A stretch of 64,000 bases of DNA from a virus: the IMG/VR virus record IMGVR_UViG_3300042311_001406, positions 1 through 64,000 of that record; one strand, given 5' to 3'. The translations under genes and the position numbers were made by a program. Under the pieces are notes generated by a model, which did no database searches, was not told where the DNA came from, and saw only the letters and a list, made by a program, of their open reading frames with translations. Of this stretch, positions 42,536-50,518 are shown one piece after another. The first letter of the stretch is position 1, and each line of letters begins with the position of its first letter.

Positions 42536-42928
42536 ATGACGTTCATCAAGAAGCTGTTCGATCGTATCGGCAACGTGTCGCCGCGCTGTGAGGCACCATC
42601 GGACACAGCCAGCATCGGCAAGATTCTCGTCGATGCTGGCCGCATCTCAAGCGATCAGCTTCAAGAAGTCACCGTCTCCCAGAAGCACATTACAGAACGG
42701 GTCATCAGCGACGAGATACTGCGTCGCGGATGGGTCGACGAAGAAGACATGAAGCGCGCGCGCTCCATCCAAGCGAAAATTCAAGCTGGTGACGAGATGC
42801 GCGCCCAGATCGAAATCACCCAGATGCGCCTCAGTGAGGCCCTACGCGTCGAGAAGAACCTGAAGGCTGTCGTCAGGACCACGATGCCAATGCTCACGGC
42901 CATGAGCGCCATCTCCGCGGACTCCTGA
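42536..42928 (+). CDS. MshEN-like domain protein, 130 aa
   Basis: Residues about 27-50 read SIGKILVDAGRISSDQLQEV followed by TVSQ, matching the 24-residue MshEN signature (xLGxxLvxxGxIxxxxLxxxLxxQ) except for the first Arg. A weaker second copy follows at about 53-80 (ISDEILRRGWVDEEDMKRA). MshEN domains of type II secretion and pilus ATPases bind cyclic-di-GMP. A free-standing phage copy could sense or sequester the messenger, or just share the fold. The C-terminal 45 residues are helical. ATG 42536 is 2 bp after the membrane protein stop. Confidence 0.75.
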   Translation: MTFIKKLFDRIGNVSPRCEAPSDTASIGKILVDAGRISSDQLQEVTVSQKHITERVISDEILRRGWVDEEDMKRARSIQAKIQAGDEMRAQIEITQMRLSEALRVEKNLKAVVRTTMPMLTAMSAISADS

Positions 42929-43021
42929 AGACAGACGCAGCCTCGGCGCTGTATGCGTCGACTTGGCACCATGATTCATGTAACCTTGCAGTCGCCAATG
43001 TTGGCGCCTTTGAGGTGAGTC
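42929..43021 (+). promoter_or_regulatory. Intergenic leader with candidate -10 and palindrome
   Basis: TAACCT (42981-42986) could be a -10 for the 43022 gene. CGCCAATGTTGGCG (42992-43005) is a 6-bp palindrome with a two-base centre, between that element and the GAGG ribosome site. It may be an operator or a leader hairpin. No gene fits here. Confidence 0.35.
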
Positions 43022-43426
43022 ATGGTGCTTCGAGTTGATGATGCTGTTCGTTCTGCTGTCGTGAACGCGATTCGCGACGCCATTGACGCTGGTGCTGGCG
43101 CCGGCCTCCTCCGCATCTACGCTGGCGCAAAGCCTGGCACCAAAGGTGCCGCTCCTGCAGGCCTTCTGCTGGCCGAGTTGACGCTGGCAGATCCTTGCGG
43201 TGTCACCACCACTGGCGTGCTCAACTTCACCGTGCCGTTCTCGGACACCAGCGCCAACAACAGCGGCACCGCGGCGTTCTTCTACCTGTGCACCAGCACC
43301 GGCGCGTACGTGGCGGAAGGCGACATCGCCACCTCCGGCAGCGACCTGAACCTCGTGACGACATCGATCGTCGCTGGTCAGCCGGTGCAGGTGACGTCGT
43401 TCTCGTTCACCGCTGCCGGCGCCTGA
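43022..43426 (+). CDS. Small beta virion protein, 134 aa, paralogue of the 12424 gene
   Basis: Same architecture as the 12424-12822 product: N-terminal helix (AVVNAIRDAIDAGAGAG), LRIYAGAKPGTKGAA, an AELTL strand, GTAAFFYLCTSTGAYVAEG, and a C-terminal SGSDLNLVTTSIVAGQPVQV. Proteins of this type occur widely in phage tail operons near fibre genes. The two copies are far diverged (an old duplication). Its GAGG site is close to ATG. It leads into the 43455 gene with AAGGAGG. Confidence 0.8.
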   Translation: MVLRVDDAVRSAVVNAIRDAIDAGAGAGLLRIYAGAKPGTKGAAPAGLLLAELTLADPCGVTTTGVLNFTVPFSDTSANNSGTAAFFYLCTSTGAYVAEGDIATSGSDLNLVTTSIVAGQPVQVTSFSFTAAGA

Positions 43427-43454
43427 TCGCTCACACGACTGAAGGAGGTGGCCT

Positions 43455-43904
43455 ATGGCTGACGACGTCAACATTCCAGATGCAAGCGATGTCCCCACTC
43501 CGATCGCTACTGATGAGGTGGCTGCTCGGCATCATCAGCTCGTCAAAATGGAGTTTGGTGAGGACGGCGTGGCTACGCCTGTCAGCGCAGCCAACCCGAT
43601 GCCGACCACGCTGTTCGGCGAGGTCGTTGAGCAGCTGTCGGCGATCCGCATGCTGCTGCAGTCGATGATGAAAGCAAGCATGGGCTCCCTCCCCGACGTC
43701 GCAGGCCGCATGCGCGTCAACGTCGAAACAGGATCAGTGGGTGTGAGTTCACTGCCAACGCTTGGCACGGTGACGACCGTGACGACGGTTGCATCCCAAA
43801 CGAACCAGGTGAACATCGGCGGCCTTCCGGCCATCGAACAGATCCCATCCCTTATGCGCCTTGGCGCTGACTCGCTGCGCCGAAACATCACGGTGACACC
43901 ATGA
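43455..43904 (+). CDS. Small virion protein, 149 aa
   Basis: ATG 43455 follows a strong AAGGAGGTGG site. The N-terminus PIATDEVAARHHQLVKMEFGEDG matches a short motif common in phage virion proteins next to fibres (xATDxxxxxHHQxVKxxxGxDG). The rest is low-complexity beta with TVTTVTTVASQTNQVNIGG. Exact role unknown. It overlaps the next gene (ATGA at 43901). Confidence 0.7.
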   Translation: MADDVNIPDASDVPTPIATDEVAARHHQLVKMEFGEDGVATPVSAANPMPTTLFGEVVEQLSAIRMLLQSMMKASMGSLPDVAGRMRVNVETGSVGVSSLPTLGTVTTVTTVASQTNQVNIGGLPAIEQIPSLMRLGADSLRRNITVTP

Positions 43905-45340
43905 CCACCACGAATGGCAATCGACCGATTTTGGATCTCAAGCGCTGGGAGTTCTGCGCGCCAGCGCCAGTAGCGTCCGCTGCTGGATCGTTTATCATGT
44001 CATCACGACACCACCGACAGCGTCAGCTGTACATCGTCAATGCGACGACGCACTACCTCTACATGCCGGAAGAAGATGGTTGGGTGCAGATTCCCAGCGG
44101 CGCGCTCGCGGGAACATTTGCGGCTGGTGCCTGCGGAACAGGCACAGCTGTTGGCCCATCAGGCACTGCAACAGTCGCGTCGACGACGTCGACGATCGTC
44201 AGCAACTTGAACCTGCAGCGCGATCTCCGTGGCTACTCGTTGTTTGTGACGGGCGGCCCCAACGCGGGCGCAACGCTGAAGATCCTGAGCAACACGATTG
44301 GCGCCAACAGCGTGATCACGGTGGCCACACAAGGCACAGCGTTCAACGCTAGCACCACGTTCCGCTTGTTCACGCCTCGGTGGTACGTTCTCAACGCCAT
44401 CACGGCATCAGGAACCACCACCGCGAACGTGTTCAAAATCTACGACCTGGCAACCAACACTTGGTCCGCCGCAGAAACAGGCGCAACTGACGGCGTTGCT
44501 CCAGCTGCAGTCATCGGCACCGATGGAAAGCTGATCGCTACGCCATCATGGGTTGACGATGACTACGTGTCGTTCGCGACAGGGACCGCCACTGCAGGTG
44601 CGACCAGCACGTTGACGTTCGGCAGCGCAAACTGGGCTGTCAACCAGTGGGCCAACTCACAAGTCCGCATCTCGGCAGGCACAGGCGCTGGTCAGATTCG
44701 CAGCATCACTGCCAATACAGCAACCGTGTTGACGGTAGCAGCGCCTTGGACCACTCCGCCAGATGGAACGTCGGTGTTCTCGATCGAAGGGAATGACGAC
44801 TACATCTATTACACCGGATCTGGTGCCACCGCAGTCTTTCGATATTCGATTTTGTCGGGTGCTTGGCAGTCGATGACTGCTCGTGGCGGTGCACCTGGGG
44901 CCGGCATGTCTGGTCATTGGATCTATGAGGTCGATGATCCGGCGTGGAACCTTCCAAATGCCATTTTGAATGGTCGGTACATCTACTCGTTCCGCGGCGC
45001 CAACGGCGCTGTGCTGGATCGGTACGACATTGCCGCCAATACCTGGACGACGTTGTCGTATGCGCCTGCTGCAGAGTTGATCAACACAGGCGCTAAGCAC
45101 GTCTACCGAAAAAACTTCATCTACACCCAGCAGCTCAACACGGGTCGATGGTTGGTGTTCAACATCGTCACCAGCGGACAAAACGGCTTTTCCACGATGA
45201 TGTACACTCAGGGAGCCGCAGTCGTTGGCGACACAGCCTTCGATGTACACTACCGAGACGGCACAACTCAGATCGACTATGTGTACATGCTGTTGAACAC
45301 GTCGACGGTTTTGCTGCGGTGCATGATCATCAACGACTGA
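43901..45340 (+). CDS. Propeller-like virion protein, 479 aa
   Basis: Residues about 30-60 and 280-479 contain aromatic blade-like repeats (YIVNATTHYLYMPEEDGW, FRYSILSGAWQSMTARGG, RYDIAANTWTTLSYAPA) of kelch or beta-propeller type. Two copies of the recurrent barrel-like module lie between, at about 86-157 (GYSLFVTGGPNAGATLKIL) and 226-295 (SQVRISAGTGAGQIRSI). It could be a receptor-contacting or fibre-linked part. No enzyme motif is seen. Codon use becomes more AT-rich toward the end. Confidence 0.7.
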   Translation: MTTTNGNRPILDLKRWEFCAPAPVASAAGSFIMSSRHHRQRQLYIVNATTHYLYMPEEDGWVQIPSGALAGTFAAGACGTGTAVGPSGTATVASTTSTIVSNLNLQRDLRGYSLFVTGGPNAGATLKILSNTIGANSVITVATQGTAFNASTTFRLFTPRWYVLNAITASGTTTANVFKIYDLATNTWSAAETGATDGVAPAAVIGTDGKLIATPSWVDDDYVSFATGTATAGATSTLTFGSANWAVNQWANSQVRISAGTGAGQIRSITANTATVLTVAAPWTTPPDGTSVFSIEGNDDYIYYTGSGATAVFRYSILSGAWQSMTARGGAPGAGMSGHWIYEVDDPAWNLPNAILNGRYIYSFRGANGAVLDRYDIAANTWTTLSYAPAAELINTGAKHVYRKNFIYTQQLNTGRWLVFNIVTSGQNGFSTMMYTQGAAVVGDTAFDVHYRDGTTQIDYVYMLLNTSTVLLRCMIIND

Positions 45341-45356
45341 TCTGTGAGGTGACGTC

Positions 45357-46955
45357 GTGACACTGCTGCTCCTGCTGTCAGGGCGAAGGGCGAGTGCCGC
45401 CAGCGGTGTTACCGGCACTGGCGCCATCACGCTTGGCATCAACGAGACGGGTGTTGGCTCACCTGTCATCGTCGCCACTGGTGGTGCCGGCAGCTTGGGT
45501 GTGGTGGTGGCTGGCGCTGGCACCGCTGGCGCTGCCCCCATCACCGGCACTGGCTCTATCGCCCTTGGCTTTGCCGAGGCTGGTGCTGGCGCTCCAGTTG
45601 TCACAGGCGCTGGCACTGGTGTCTTGGGTCTCACCGAGACTGGTACTGGTAGCAGCACGGTTACAGGCGCTGGTACTGGTGCCCTTGGCATCACTGAGGC
45701 TGGTGCTGGCGCTCCAGTTGTTACTGGCTCTGGTGCCATCGCCATGGGCCTCGCCGAAGCTGGTGCCGGCAGCAGCACGGTCACAGGCGTAGGCGCAGTC
45801 ACGACGATTAGCTTGACGCCTGCGGCAGCGGGGTCGCCGGTTGTCGCAGGTTCTGGCGCCATTGCCCTGGGGACAACGGTCTCAGGCGTCGGTGGTTCCT
45901 CGACAGCCGGGGCTGGCGCGATTTCCTTGGGGATCGCGGTCGCTGGTGCAGGAAACAGCACGGTCGTCGGCACGGGCGCCATTGCGCTTTCGATCACACC
46001 TGCTGGCGTTGGACGCCCAATCGGCACTGGCACTGGTGCCATCGCGATCGGCCTATCACAGGCGGCAGCGGGATCGCCCGTCGTCAAAGGCGATGGTGCC
46101 GCCACCGTCGTCGGCATCACGCCGACCGGCTCTGGCCGTCCCATCGTCACCGGCGCTGGGTCCATTGGACTTGGTCTCGCCGTCAGCGGTGCCGGAGCAC
46201 AAGCATCAGCAGCCAGTGGCGCCGTCACTCTGGGCGTCACGCCAGCCGGCGCTGGCTCGTCGGTGGTCACCGGTGCCGCAACAGCTCAGACCATTGGTCT
46301 CGCGGCTGCTGGCGCTGGCGCTCCGGTTCAGCGCGGTACTGGCAGCAGCGTCATTGGCTTCAGCGCCAGCGGCACCGCCTCCGTCATCGTCGCCGGCAGC
46401 GGCGGCCCCAGTGTTGGCCTCGCGGTTGCCGCCAGCGGAACCGTCGTTGTTCCCGGCACAGCCGCCATCCCCGTCGGCCTGTCGTCGACAGGCATCGGCG
46501 GCATGGTTGTCGTCGGCACAGCTGCCGGCAGCATGGGCCTGTCGTCGACTGGTTCAGGCGCGCCAGTCCTCCAGGGCAGTGCTGCATCTACTGTCGGCGC
46601 ACTGACTTCCAACGGCGCAGGTAGCCCCGTCGTCAACGGTCAAGGATCGGCTGGCACTGACTTCTCTGTTTCTGGCGTCGGTGATCCAGTTGTCTCTGGC
46701 AGCAGCCAGGTCACTGTTGAGCTGTCGTCATCTGGCGACGTCAACATCACCATCCTGGGCGACGGGAACACTGTCGTAGGATTTGAGGCCACAGGCGAAG
46801 GTCGTGTCCTCAATACGACGTACTTTGGAATCATTCTCGGATCGATTGAGGATTTGAGCGTTCTCTCTTGCTCCATCTCCGACGAAAGAGAAGAGATCTT
46901 CGCGACCGTCGACAACGATGCCACCGTCATCGCGACATCAATCGAAATGCTGTAG
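45357..46955 (+). CDS. Virion protein with ~23 tandem ~20-residue repeats, 532 aa
   Basis: The GTG start at 45357 lacks a strong ribosome site. From about residue 14 to 485 the protein is an almost continuous array of units like GTGAIALGITPAGAGSPVVT, Gly- and Ala-rich with a small residue every second position. This should build a beta-solenoid or collagen-like fibre shaft. The last 45 residues are a distinct, more acidic end (SVLSCSISDEREEIFATV). It lies among tail fibre genes and probably forms a long thin appendage. Confidence 0.75.
   Translation: MTLLLLLSGRRASAASGVTGTGAITLGINETGVGSPVIVATGGAGSLGVVVAGAGTAGAAPITGTGSIALGFAEAGAGAPVVTGAGTGVLGLTETGTGSSTVTGAGTGALGITEAGAGAPVVTGSGAIAMGLAEAGAGSSTVTGVGAVTTISLTPAAAGSPVVAGSGAIALGTTVSGVGGSSTAGAGAISLGIAVAGAGNSTVVGTGAIALSITPAGVGRPIGTGTGAIAIGLSQAAAGSPVVKGDGAATVVGITPTGSGRPIVTGAGSIGLGLAVSGAGAQASAASGAVTLGVTPAGAGSSVVTGAATAQTIGLAAAGAGAPVQRGTGSSVIGFSASGTASVIVAGSGGPSVGLAVAASGTVVVPGTAAIPVGLSSTGIGGMVVVGTAAGSMGLSSTGSGAPVLQGSAASTVGALTSNGAGSPVVNGQGSAGTDFSVSGVGDPVVSGSSQVTVELSSSGDVNITILGDGNTVVGFEATGEGRVLNTTYFGIILGSIEDLSVLSCSISDEREEIFATVDNDATVIATSIEML
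45400..46810 (+). repeat. Coding tandem repeat, about 23 units of ~60 bp
   Basis: Units share GGCACTGG(C/T)GCCAT, GCTGGTGCTGGC and similar words and encode the Gly-rich fibre repeat. Units at about 45580-45790 are nearly identical to each other, suggesting recent expansion. This is not a CRISPR array: there are no spacers and the frame is kept throughout. Confidence 0.85.
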
Positions 46956-46993
46956 GCGGCACAGCAGCACAACACTGTTCACCGGAGCCAGAG

Positions 46994-47440
46994 ATGACCT
47001 ACAGCGAGATGTCACCAAAAACCCGTCTTCGGATGCTTGTTCGCGGCGATAGCTTTCGCTGGAAGCTGACATGCACGTCGCCAAATCCGTCGCCAGGTTC
47101 CGATGCGATTGGTCCGAGGTTTGATCTCACAGGTGTCTTGATCATCTTCACCATGAAGCTGTGGCGGGCAGATGGCGGCAGCGTCAGCACTGACCGCATC
47201 ATCATCCGCAAAAGCAGCGACGACACTGATGAGATTTCAGTTCTTGATCAACTGTCTGATGTAACGATCGGCCAGTGTGTCATCAAAGGAAATCCAGACG
47301 ACACGCAGTACCTTGAGCCTGGTGTCTACCGCTACGACATCAGGCTCCATCTGACCAATGGAGAACGCATCACCGTCATCAGCGATGAGATCTACGTTCG
47401 AGGTGATGTAGGCTCAGCAGAGGACAACACGACGCCATGA
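46994..47440 (+). CDS. BppU-N-like baseplate protein, 148 aa
   Basis: ATG 46994 has GGAG 7 nt upstream. The sequence follows the pattern of upper-baseplate N-terminal domains: RGDSFRWKLTCTS, FDLTGVLIIFTMKLW, a DEISV strand, then YLEPGVYRYDIRLHLTNGE. Such proteins attach fibres or receptor-binding proteins to the baseplate. It follows the repeat fibre gene and is probably its docking or cap partner. Confidence 0.65.
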   Translation: MTYSEMSPKTRLRMLVRGDSFRWKLTCTSPNPSPGSDAIGPRFDLTGVLIIFTMKLWRADGGSVSTDRIIIRKSSDDTDEISVLDQLSDVTIGQCVIKGNPDDTQYLEPGVYRYDIRLHLTNGERITVISDEIYVRGDVGSAEDNTTP

Positions 47441-47480
47441 CGGAAAGTTGGTGTTTGTGGAACACCGCTGCGCATGGTGA

Positions 47481-47486
47481 TAAGCT
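47481..47486 (+). promoter_or_regulatory. Candidate -10 element TAAGCT
   Basis: TAAGCT with GGTGA just upstream lies 41 nt before ATG 47528, which has AGGAGG. The same hexamer precedes the 12424 gene. Suggests a separate transcript for the 47528 gene. Confidence 0.4.
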
Positions 47487-47527
47487 CTCATGGACTTCAC
47501 AACCGTTCCCGCTGACAGGAGGACCAC

Positions 47528-48127
47528 ATGCCGATTCTCAAGATGAAACTGCTCGAAGCCGACAGCGCTCCCGAGCTGCAGACCAAGATCAACGCCCTCG
47601 TCGCTGCCGACTCCATCGTCAACGGCCTTCGTGGCATGGCGCTCTCGGCGTACCGCGCCGCCGACCTCGACACGCAGATGGTGGCCTGCTTGGCCTACGC
47701 GGGCACCGATCTTCCGGCTGGTGCCGGCAAGACCTCGAACGTGAAGGTCCTGTCCGTCGAAGGCAACACGTTGGCCAAAGCCCAGGCCGCCCTTGATCTG
47801 GCGCTCAGCGAAGTGCTGCAGGCCACCAACGCCACCGGCAACGCGAACACCAACCCCGGCGACATCAACGTCACCGGCAACATGTTCCTCGCTGGCGACG
47901 TCGGCCGCAAGATCCGCATCGGCGGCGCCTTGCGCACGATCACGGCCTTCACGAGCACGACCCGCGTCACCTACTCGGGTGCCGCCATCGCCGGTACCGG
48001 CCTGACCGTCGAGCTCCTGGGCGCCGAAGTCCTGCAGCCCGATGGCATCTGCGTCTCGGCATTCAAGGACCAGAACGGCGGCTCGCGCATCGCCCTGCTG
48101 GTGGCTGTCAGCGGCGAACAGCTCTGA
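47528..48127 (+). CDS. Small virion protein, 199 aa
   Basis: ATG 47528 has a strong AGGAGGACC site. Residues 1-105 are helical and Ala-rich (DSAPELQTKINALVAAD, QAALDLALSEVL). About 108-166 form the recurrent barrel-like module (GNMFLAGDVGRKIRIGGALRTIT...). A short strand-rich C-terminus follows. It has its own candidate promoter and terminator, so it may be made in quantity. No family is recognised. Confidence 0.75.
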   Translation: MPILKMKLLEADSAPELQTKINALVAADSIVNGLRGMALSAYRAADLDTQMVACLAYAGTDLPAGAGKTSNVKVLSVEGNTLAKAQAALDLALSEVLQATNATGNANTNPGDINVTGNMFLAGDVGRKIRIGGALRTITAFTSTTRVTYSGAAIAGTGLTVELLGAEVLQPDGICVSAFKDQNGGSRIALLVAVSGEQL

Positions 48128-48163
48128 GCCCGGTGGCTCAACAGCGGTGAGCAGACAGTGGGT

Positions 48164-48197
48164 GACGGCGGCCAGCAATGGTCGCCGTCGCTCTTTT
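48164..48197 (+). terminator. Intrinsic terminator
   Basis: GACGGCGGCC (48164-48173) pairs with GGTCGCCGTC (48180-48189) around AGCAAT, with one G-U pair, followed by GCTCTTTT. It closes the 47528 unit; the next promoter candidate begins 20 bp later. Confidence 0.8.
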
Positions 48198-48216
48198 GTG
48201 GGACAGGTGGCCGTGG

Positions 48217-48222
48217 TACGGT
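48217..48222 (+). promoter_or_regulatory. Candidate leaderless promoter -10 (TACGGT)
   Basis: TACGGT ends 6 nt before ATG 48229; the gap (CGCGCC) has no Shine-Dalgarno and a terminator lies directly upstream. This is the same layout as at the tape-measure gene. Confidence 0.55.
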
Positions 48223-48228
48223 CGCGCC

Positions 48229-48561
48229 ATGTCGCTCATCCCGCCGCCGCTTCCGCGCCTCAGCAGCCTTCCCGAGGTGTCGCTTGTGACCTGGAACCCA
48301 GTGAGCAAGTGCATTCACCGAGCGAACAAACTCATCGAAGCGCAGGGCGTGCAGTTCGAGTGCCCGTGTGGCGAAGGCCACATGATCTGCATCTGGTTCC
48401 ACACGCCGCCAGTGCTCCCGCCTGCCAGCAGCGACTCGCCGCCGAACGAGAAGCGCTGGGAGCATGGCGGCACCAGCCTCGAAGACCTCAGCCTCTGGCC
48501 GTCTATCCTGCTGCCGTGCTGGCATGGCTTCATTGAAAACGGCGCCGTGAAGTCGGTCTGA
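48229..48561 (+). CDS. DUF6527-like small protein, 110 aa
   Basis: Short phage protein with FECPCGEGHMICIWF near residues 45-59 and a C-terminal motif WEHGGTSLEDLSLWPSILLPCWHGFIENG, matching the DUF6527 style in which Cys/His residues near a PSI motif probably bind a metal. The function is unknown. It likely starts a leaderless transcript that continues into the large 48594 gene. Confidence 0.7.
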   Translation: MSLIPPPLPRLSSLPEVSLVTWNPVSKCIHRANKLIEAQGVQFECPCGEGHMICIWFHTPPVLPPASSDSPPNEKRWEHGGTSLEDLSLWPSILLPCWHGFIENGAVKSV

Positions 48562-48593
48562 CCAACAACGATCTCGATCCGGAGCACACGCAC

Positions 48594-50300
48594 ATGCCAT
48601 TCCGATCAGAGCAGCAGCGTCGTCTCTTCTACGCCCTCCGACGGAAAGGCGAGATGAGCCAGCACACCATCGACAAGTGGAACGAAGAGACCAAGCAGAA
48701 GCAGGACGGGAAGCCGCTGCCACGCCGTGTGAAGCAGGCCGCCGCTGCGCTGGTTCCGCCTGAGGAAGTTCGAGCCGCCGCACGCCGCGGACTCGCTGCA
48801 CGCCGAGCGGCCCCGCAGAGTCAGCGTGGCGGCCTCACCGCCAGCCAGGCGAGTGCCCAGGGCATTGGCAGCGGTGTGGTGCGCGCACAGACCCTGGCCA
48901 GCGGCCGTGGCGTCAGCCCCGAAACCGTGAAGCGCATGCACTCGTTCTTCAGCCGCCACCGGAAGAACAAAGACACGCCACGTGGACGCATCGCCTGGGA
49001 CCTCTGGGGTGGCGACCCCGGCGCCCGCTGGGCCGCCAGCCAGGTCGCTGCCATGAAGTCCTCCACCACCACCTCCTCAGCCAAGAGCCACGCCATGAAG
49101 ACCACGAAGACTGCCGCCAGCATGGAGCAGACGTTGCAGGGCGCCATCAGTGGCGCGATCGGCGGCGCCCTGATTGGCAGCCGTCGCAGCTTGGACGACG
49201 CTGTTGTCCGCGGCATGGTGCAGGGCGCCGTGACCGGAGCACTGGCTGGCGGCGCTGCGGCACAAGCCACACGTGACCAGCGCGCCCACTTTGGTGCCGG
49301 TGTCGTCGGCGGCTACCTCGGCAGCCGGGGGCCGCGCGGCGAGAGCCGGCCGCAAGTGCACGTCCGCATGGACCGCCACAACACAGGAACACCGGAGAGC
49401 TTTGTGACCGAAAAGCACGCTGCAGCATCTGAGCTTCGTCGTCGCCACCACGTGAAGCTGGCCGACGCCATGGCACGTGCAGTTCAATCAGGTAAGCTTC
49501 GCTCATTGGCGAATGCGGCATCGTCGATCAACAACAAAAGTCCTCACCCTGTCCTGCGTGGTGGAACAGTTCTGAGCGGTCTTGAGGCAATGAAGTATTA
49601 CCCAAGAGGGTCCAATGCTTACAACGGACAAGATGTTCGCCTTATGCGGCTGGCGCTGAAGAAATCACGAGATGCAAAATCTGCCGCTTCTGCCGATCGT
49701 AGACAGTACCTCCGGGAGGCTCTTGAGCGAAATCTCCGGAAGAAAACAAATACCACCATCACGCATGGATCTGTGAAGCTCGCCGAGGGCAATTTTGGCC
49801 ATGGCGCCGAACTCGCGGGTCTGGCAATGCTGGCGGCCCCCAGCATTCAGCACTTCCGCAAGAAGCCCATGAGCGATCGCACCAGCCACAAGATCAACGC
49901 CGCAGGCCTGGCCGTGCTCGCCGCTCCGAGCCTGTTGGAGCTGGCGAAGCGCCACAAGAAGACGGCTGCCACCAAAGATGACGGCCAGACGCAGAAGCGC
50001 CTTGGCATCGGAGCAGCTCTTGCTGGCACTGGTTTGCAAATCGCGCATAATTACAAGCATCGAAACAACCGACACATGAATTACCTGAACCCAGTGAACC
50101 TTGCAGGGCATGTGATCCAAGCTGCCGGTTGGGCTGCTTACGCCAACGGAAAACAGAAATCACAAAAGAAGACCGCTGCCGAACGCCGAACCCCCGCCGA
50201 AGTCGAAGCGCGCCGCAAAGCTCGCATCGCACAGGCTCGCGCCAACACCAAGAAGCGCCCGTCATCGGATGATGATTGTGGCGACCATGAGTACCGATGA
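48594..50300 (+). CDS. Large basic protein with glycine-zipper segments, 568 aa
   Basis: ATG 48594 has CGGAG upstream. N-terminal PFRSEQQRRLFYALRRKGE is a short domain common in phage proteins. About 60-148 carries the motif RGGLTASQASAQGIGSG ... TVKRMHSFFSRH ... GRIAWDLWGGDPG, also seen in other phage and bacterial proteins of unknown role. About 175-245 is a glycine-zipper membrane-like segment (AISGAIGGALIG, GAVTGALAGG), and 400-480 holds two related hydrophobic helices (LAGLAMLAAPSI, AGLAVLAAPSLL). The remainder is Lys/Arg-rich. It could be an internal or ejected virion protein that inserts in a membrane. Around 49490-49790 the base use is more AT-rich. Confidence 0.7.
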   Translation: MPFRSEQQRRLFYALRRKGEMSQHTIDKWNEETKQKQDGKPLPRRVKQAAAALVPPEEVRAAARRGLAARRAAPQSQRGGLTASQASAQGIGSGVVRAQTLASGRGVSPETVKRMHSFFSRHRKNKDTPRGRIAWDLWGGDPGARWAASQVAAMKSSTTTSSAKSHAMKTTKTAASMEQTLQGAISGAIGGALIGSRRSLDDAVVRGMVQGAVTGALAGGAAAQATRDQRAHFGAGVVGGYLGSRGPRGESRPQVHVRMDRHNTGTPESFVTEKHAAASELRRRHHVKLADAMARAVQSGKLRSLANAASSINNKSPHPVLRGGTVLSGLEAMKYYPRGSNAYNGQDVRLMRLALKKSRDAKSAASADRRQYLREALERNLRKKTNTTITHGSVKLAEGNFGHGAELAGLAMLAAPSIQHFRKKPMSDRTSHKINAAGLAVLAAPSLLELAKRHKKTAATKDDGQTQKRLGIGAALAGTGLQIAHNYKHRNNRHMNYLNPVNLAGHVIQAAGWAAYANGKQKSQKKTAAERRTPAEVEARRKARIAQARANTKKRPSSDDDCGDHEYR

Positions 50301-50518
50301 TCAACATGTTCAAGAAAGCCTGGTCGTGGATCGTCATCTTCTACCAGACCGCTGTCTTCCTTCGTGACCGCAACACGGAAGCTCGCCTGCGCTCTGCGCG
50401 TGAGCTCGACGACACCAACCCAGACCTGAAGACGAGGATCGACCATGAAGCCACAACCGAGCCTGGGGCGCATGCTGTTGGCGACGTCCGGCATGTTGGT
50501 CGAGAAGACAGCGTCTGA
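50297..50518 (+). CDS. Small membrane-anchored protein, 73 aa
   Basis: ATG 50297 overlaps the previous stop (ATGA). Residues about 7-21 (AWSWIVIFYQTAVFL) form a short hydrophobic helix; the rest is charged. Its last 74 bp overlap the start of the 50445 gene in another frame, which is unusual here. Either the C-terminus really is in the overlap or the downstream gene starts later (ATG 50472 or 50493). Confidence 0.5.
   Translation: MINMFKKAWSWIVIFYQTAVFLRDRNTEARLRSARELDDTNPDLKTRIDHEATTEPGAHAVGDVRHVGREDSV

Noticed and set aside
45400-46810. CRISPR-like repeat array
   Set aside because: There are no spacers and the repeat keeps one open frame encoding a Gly-rich protein.
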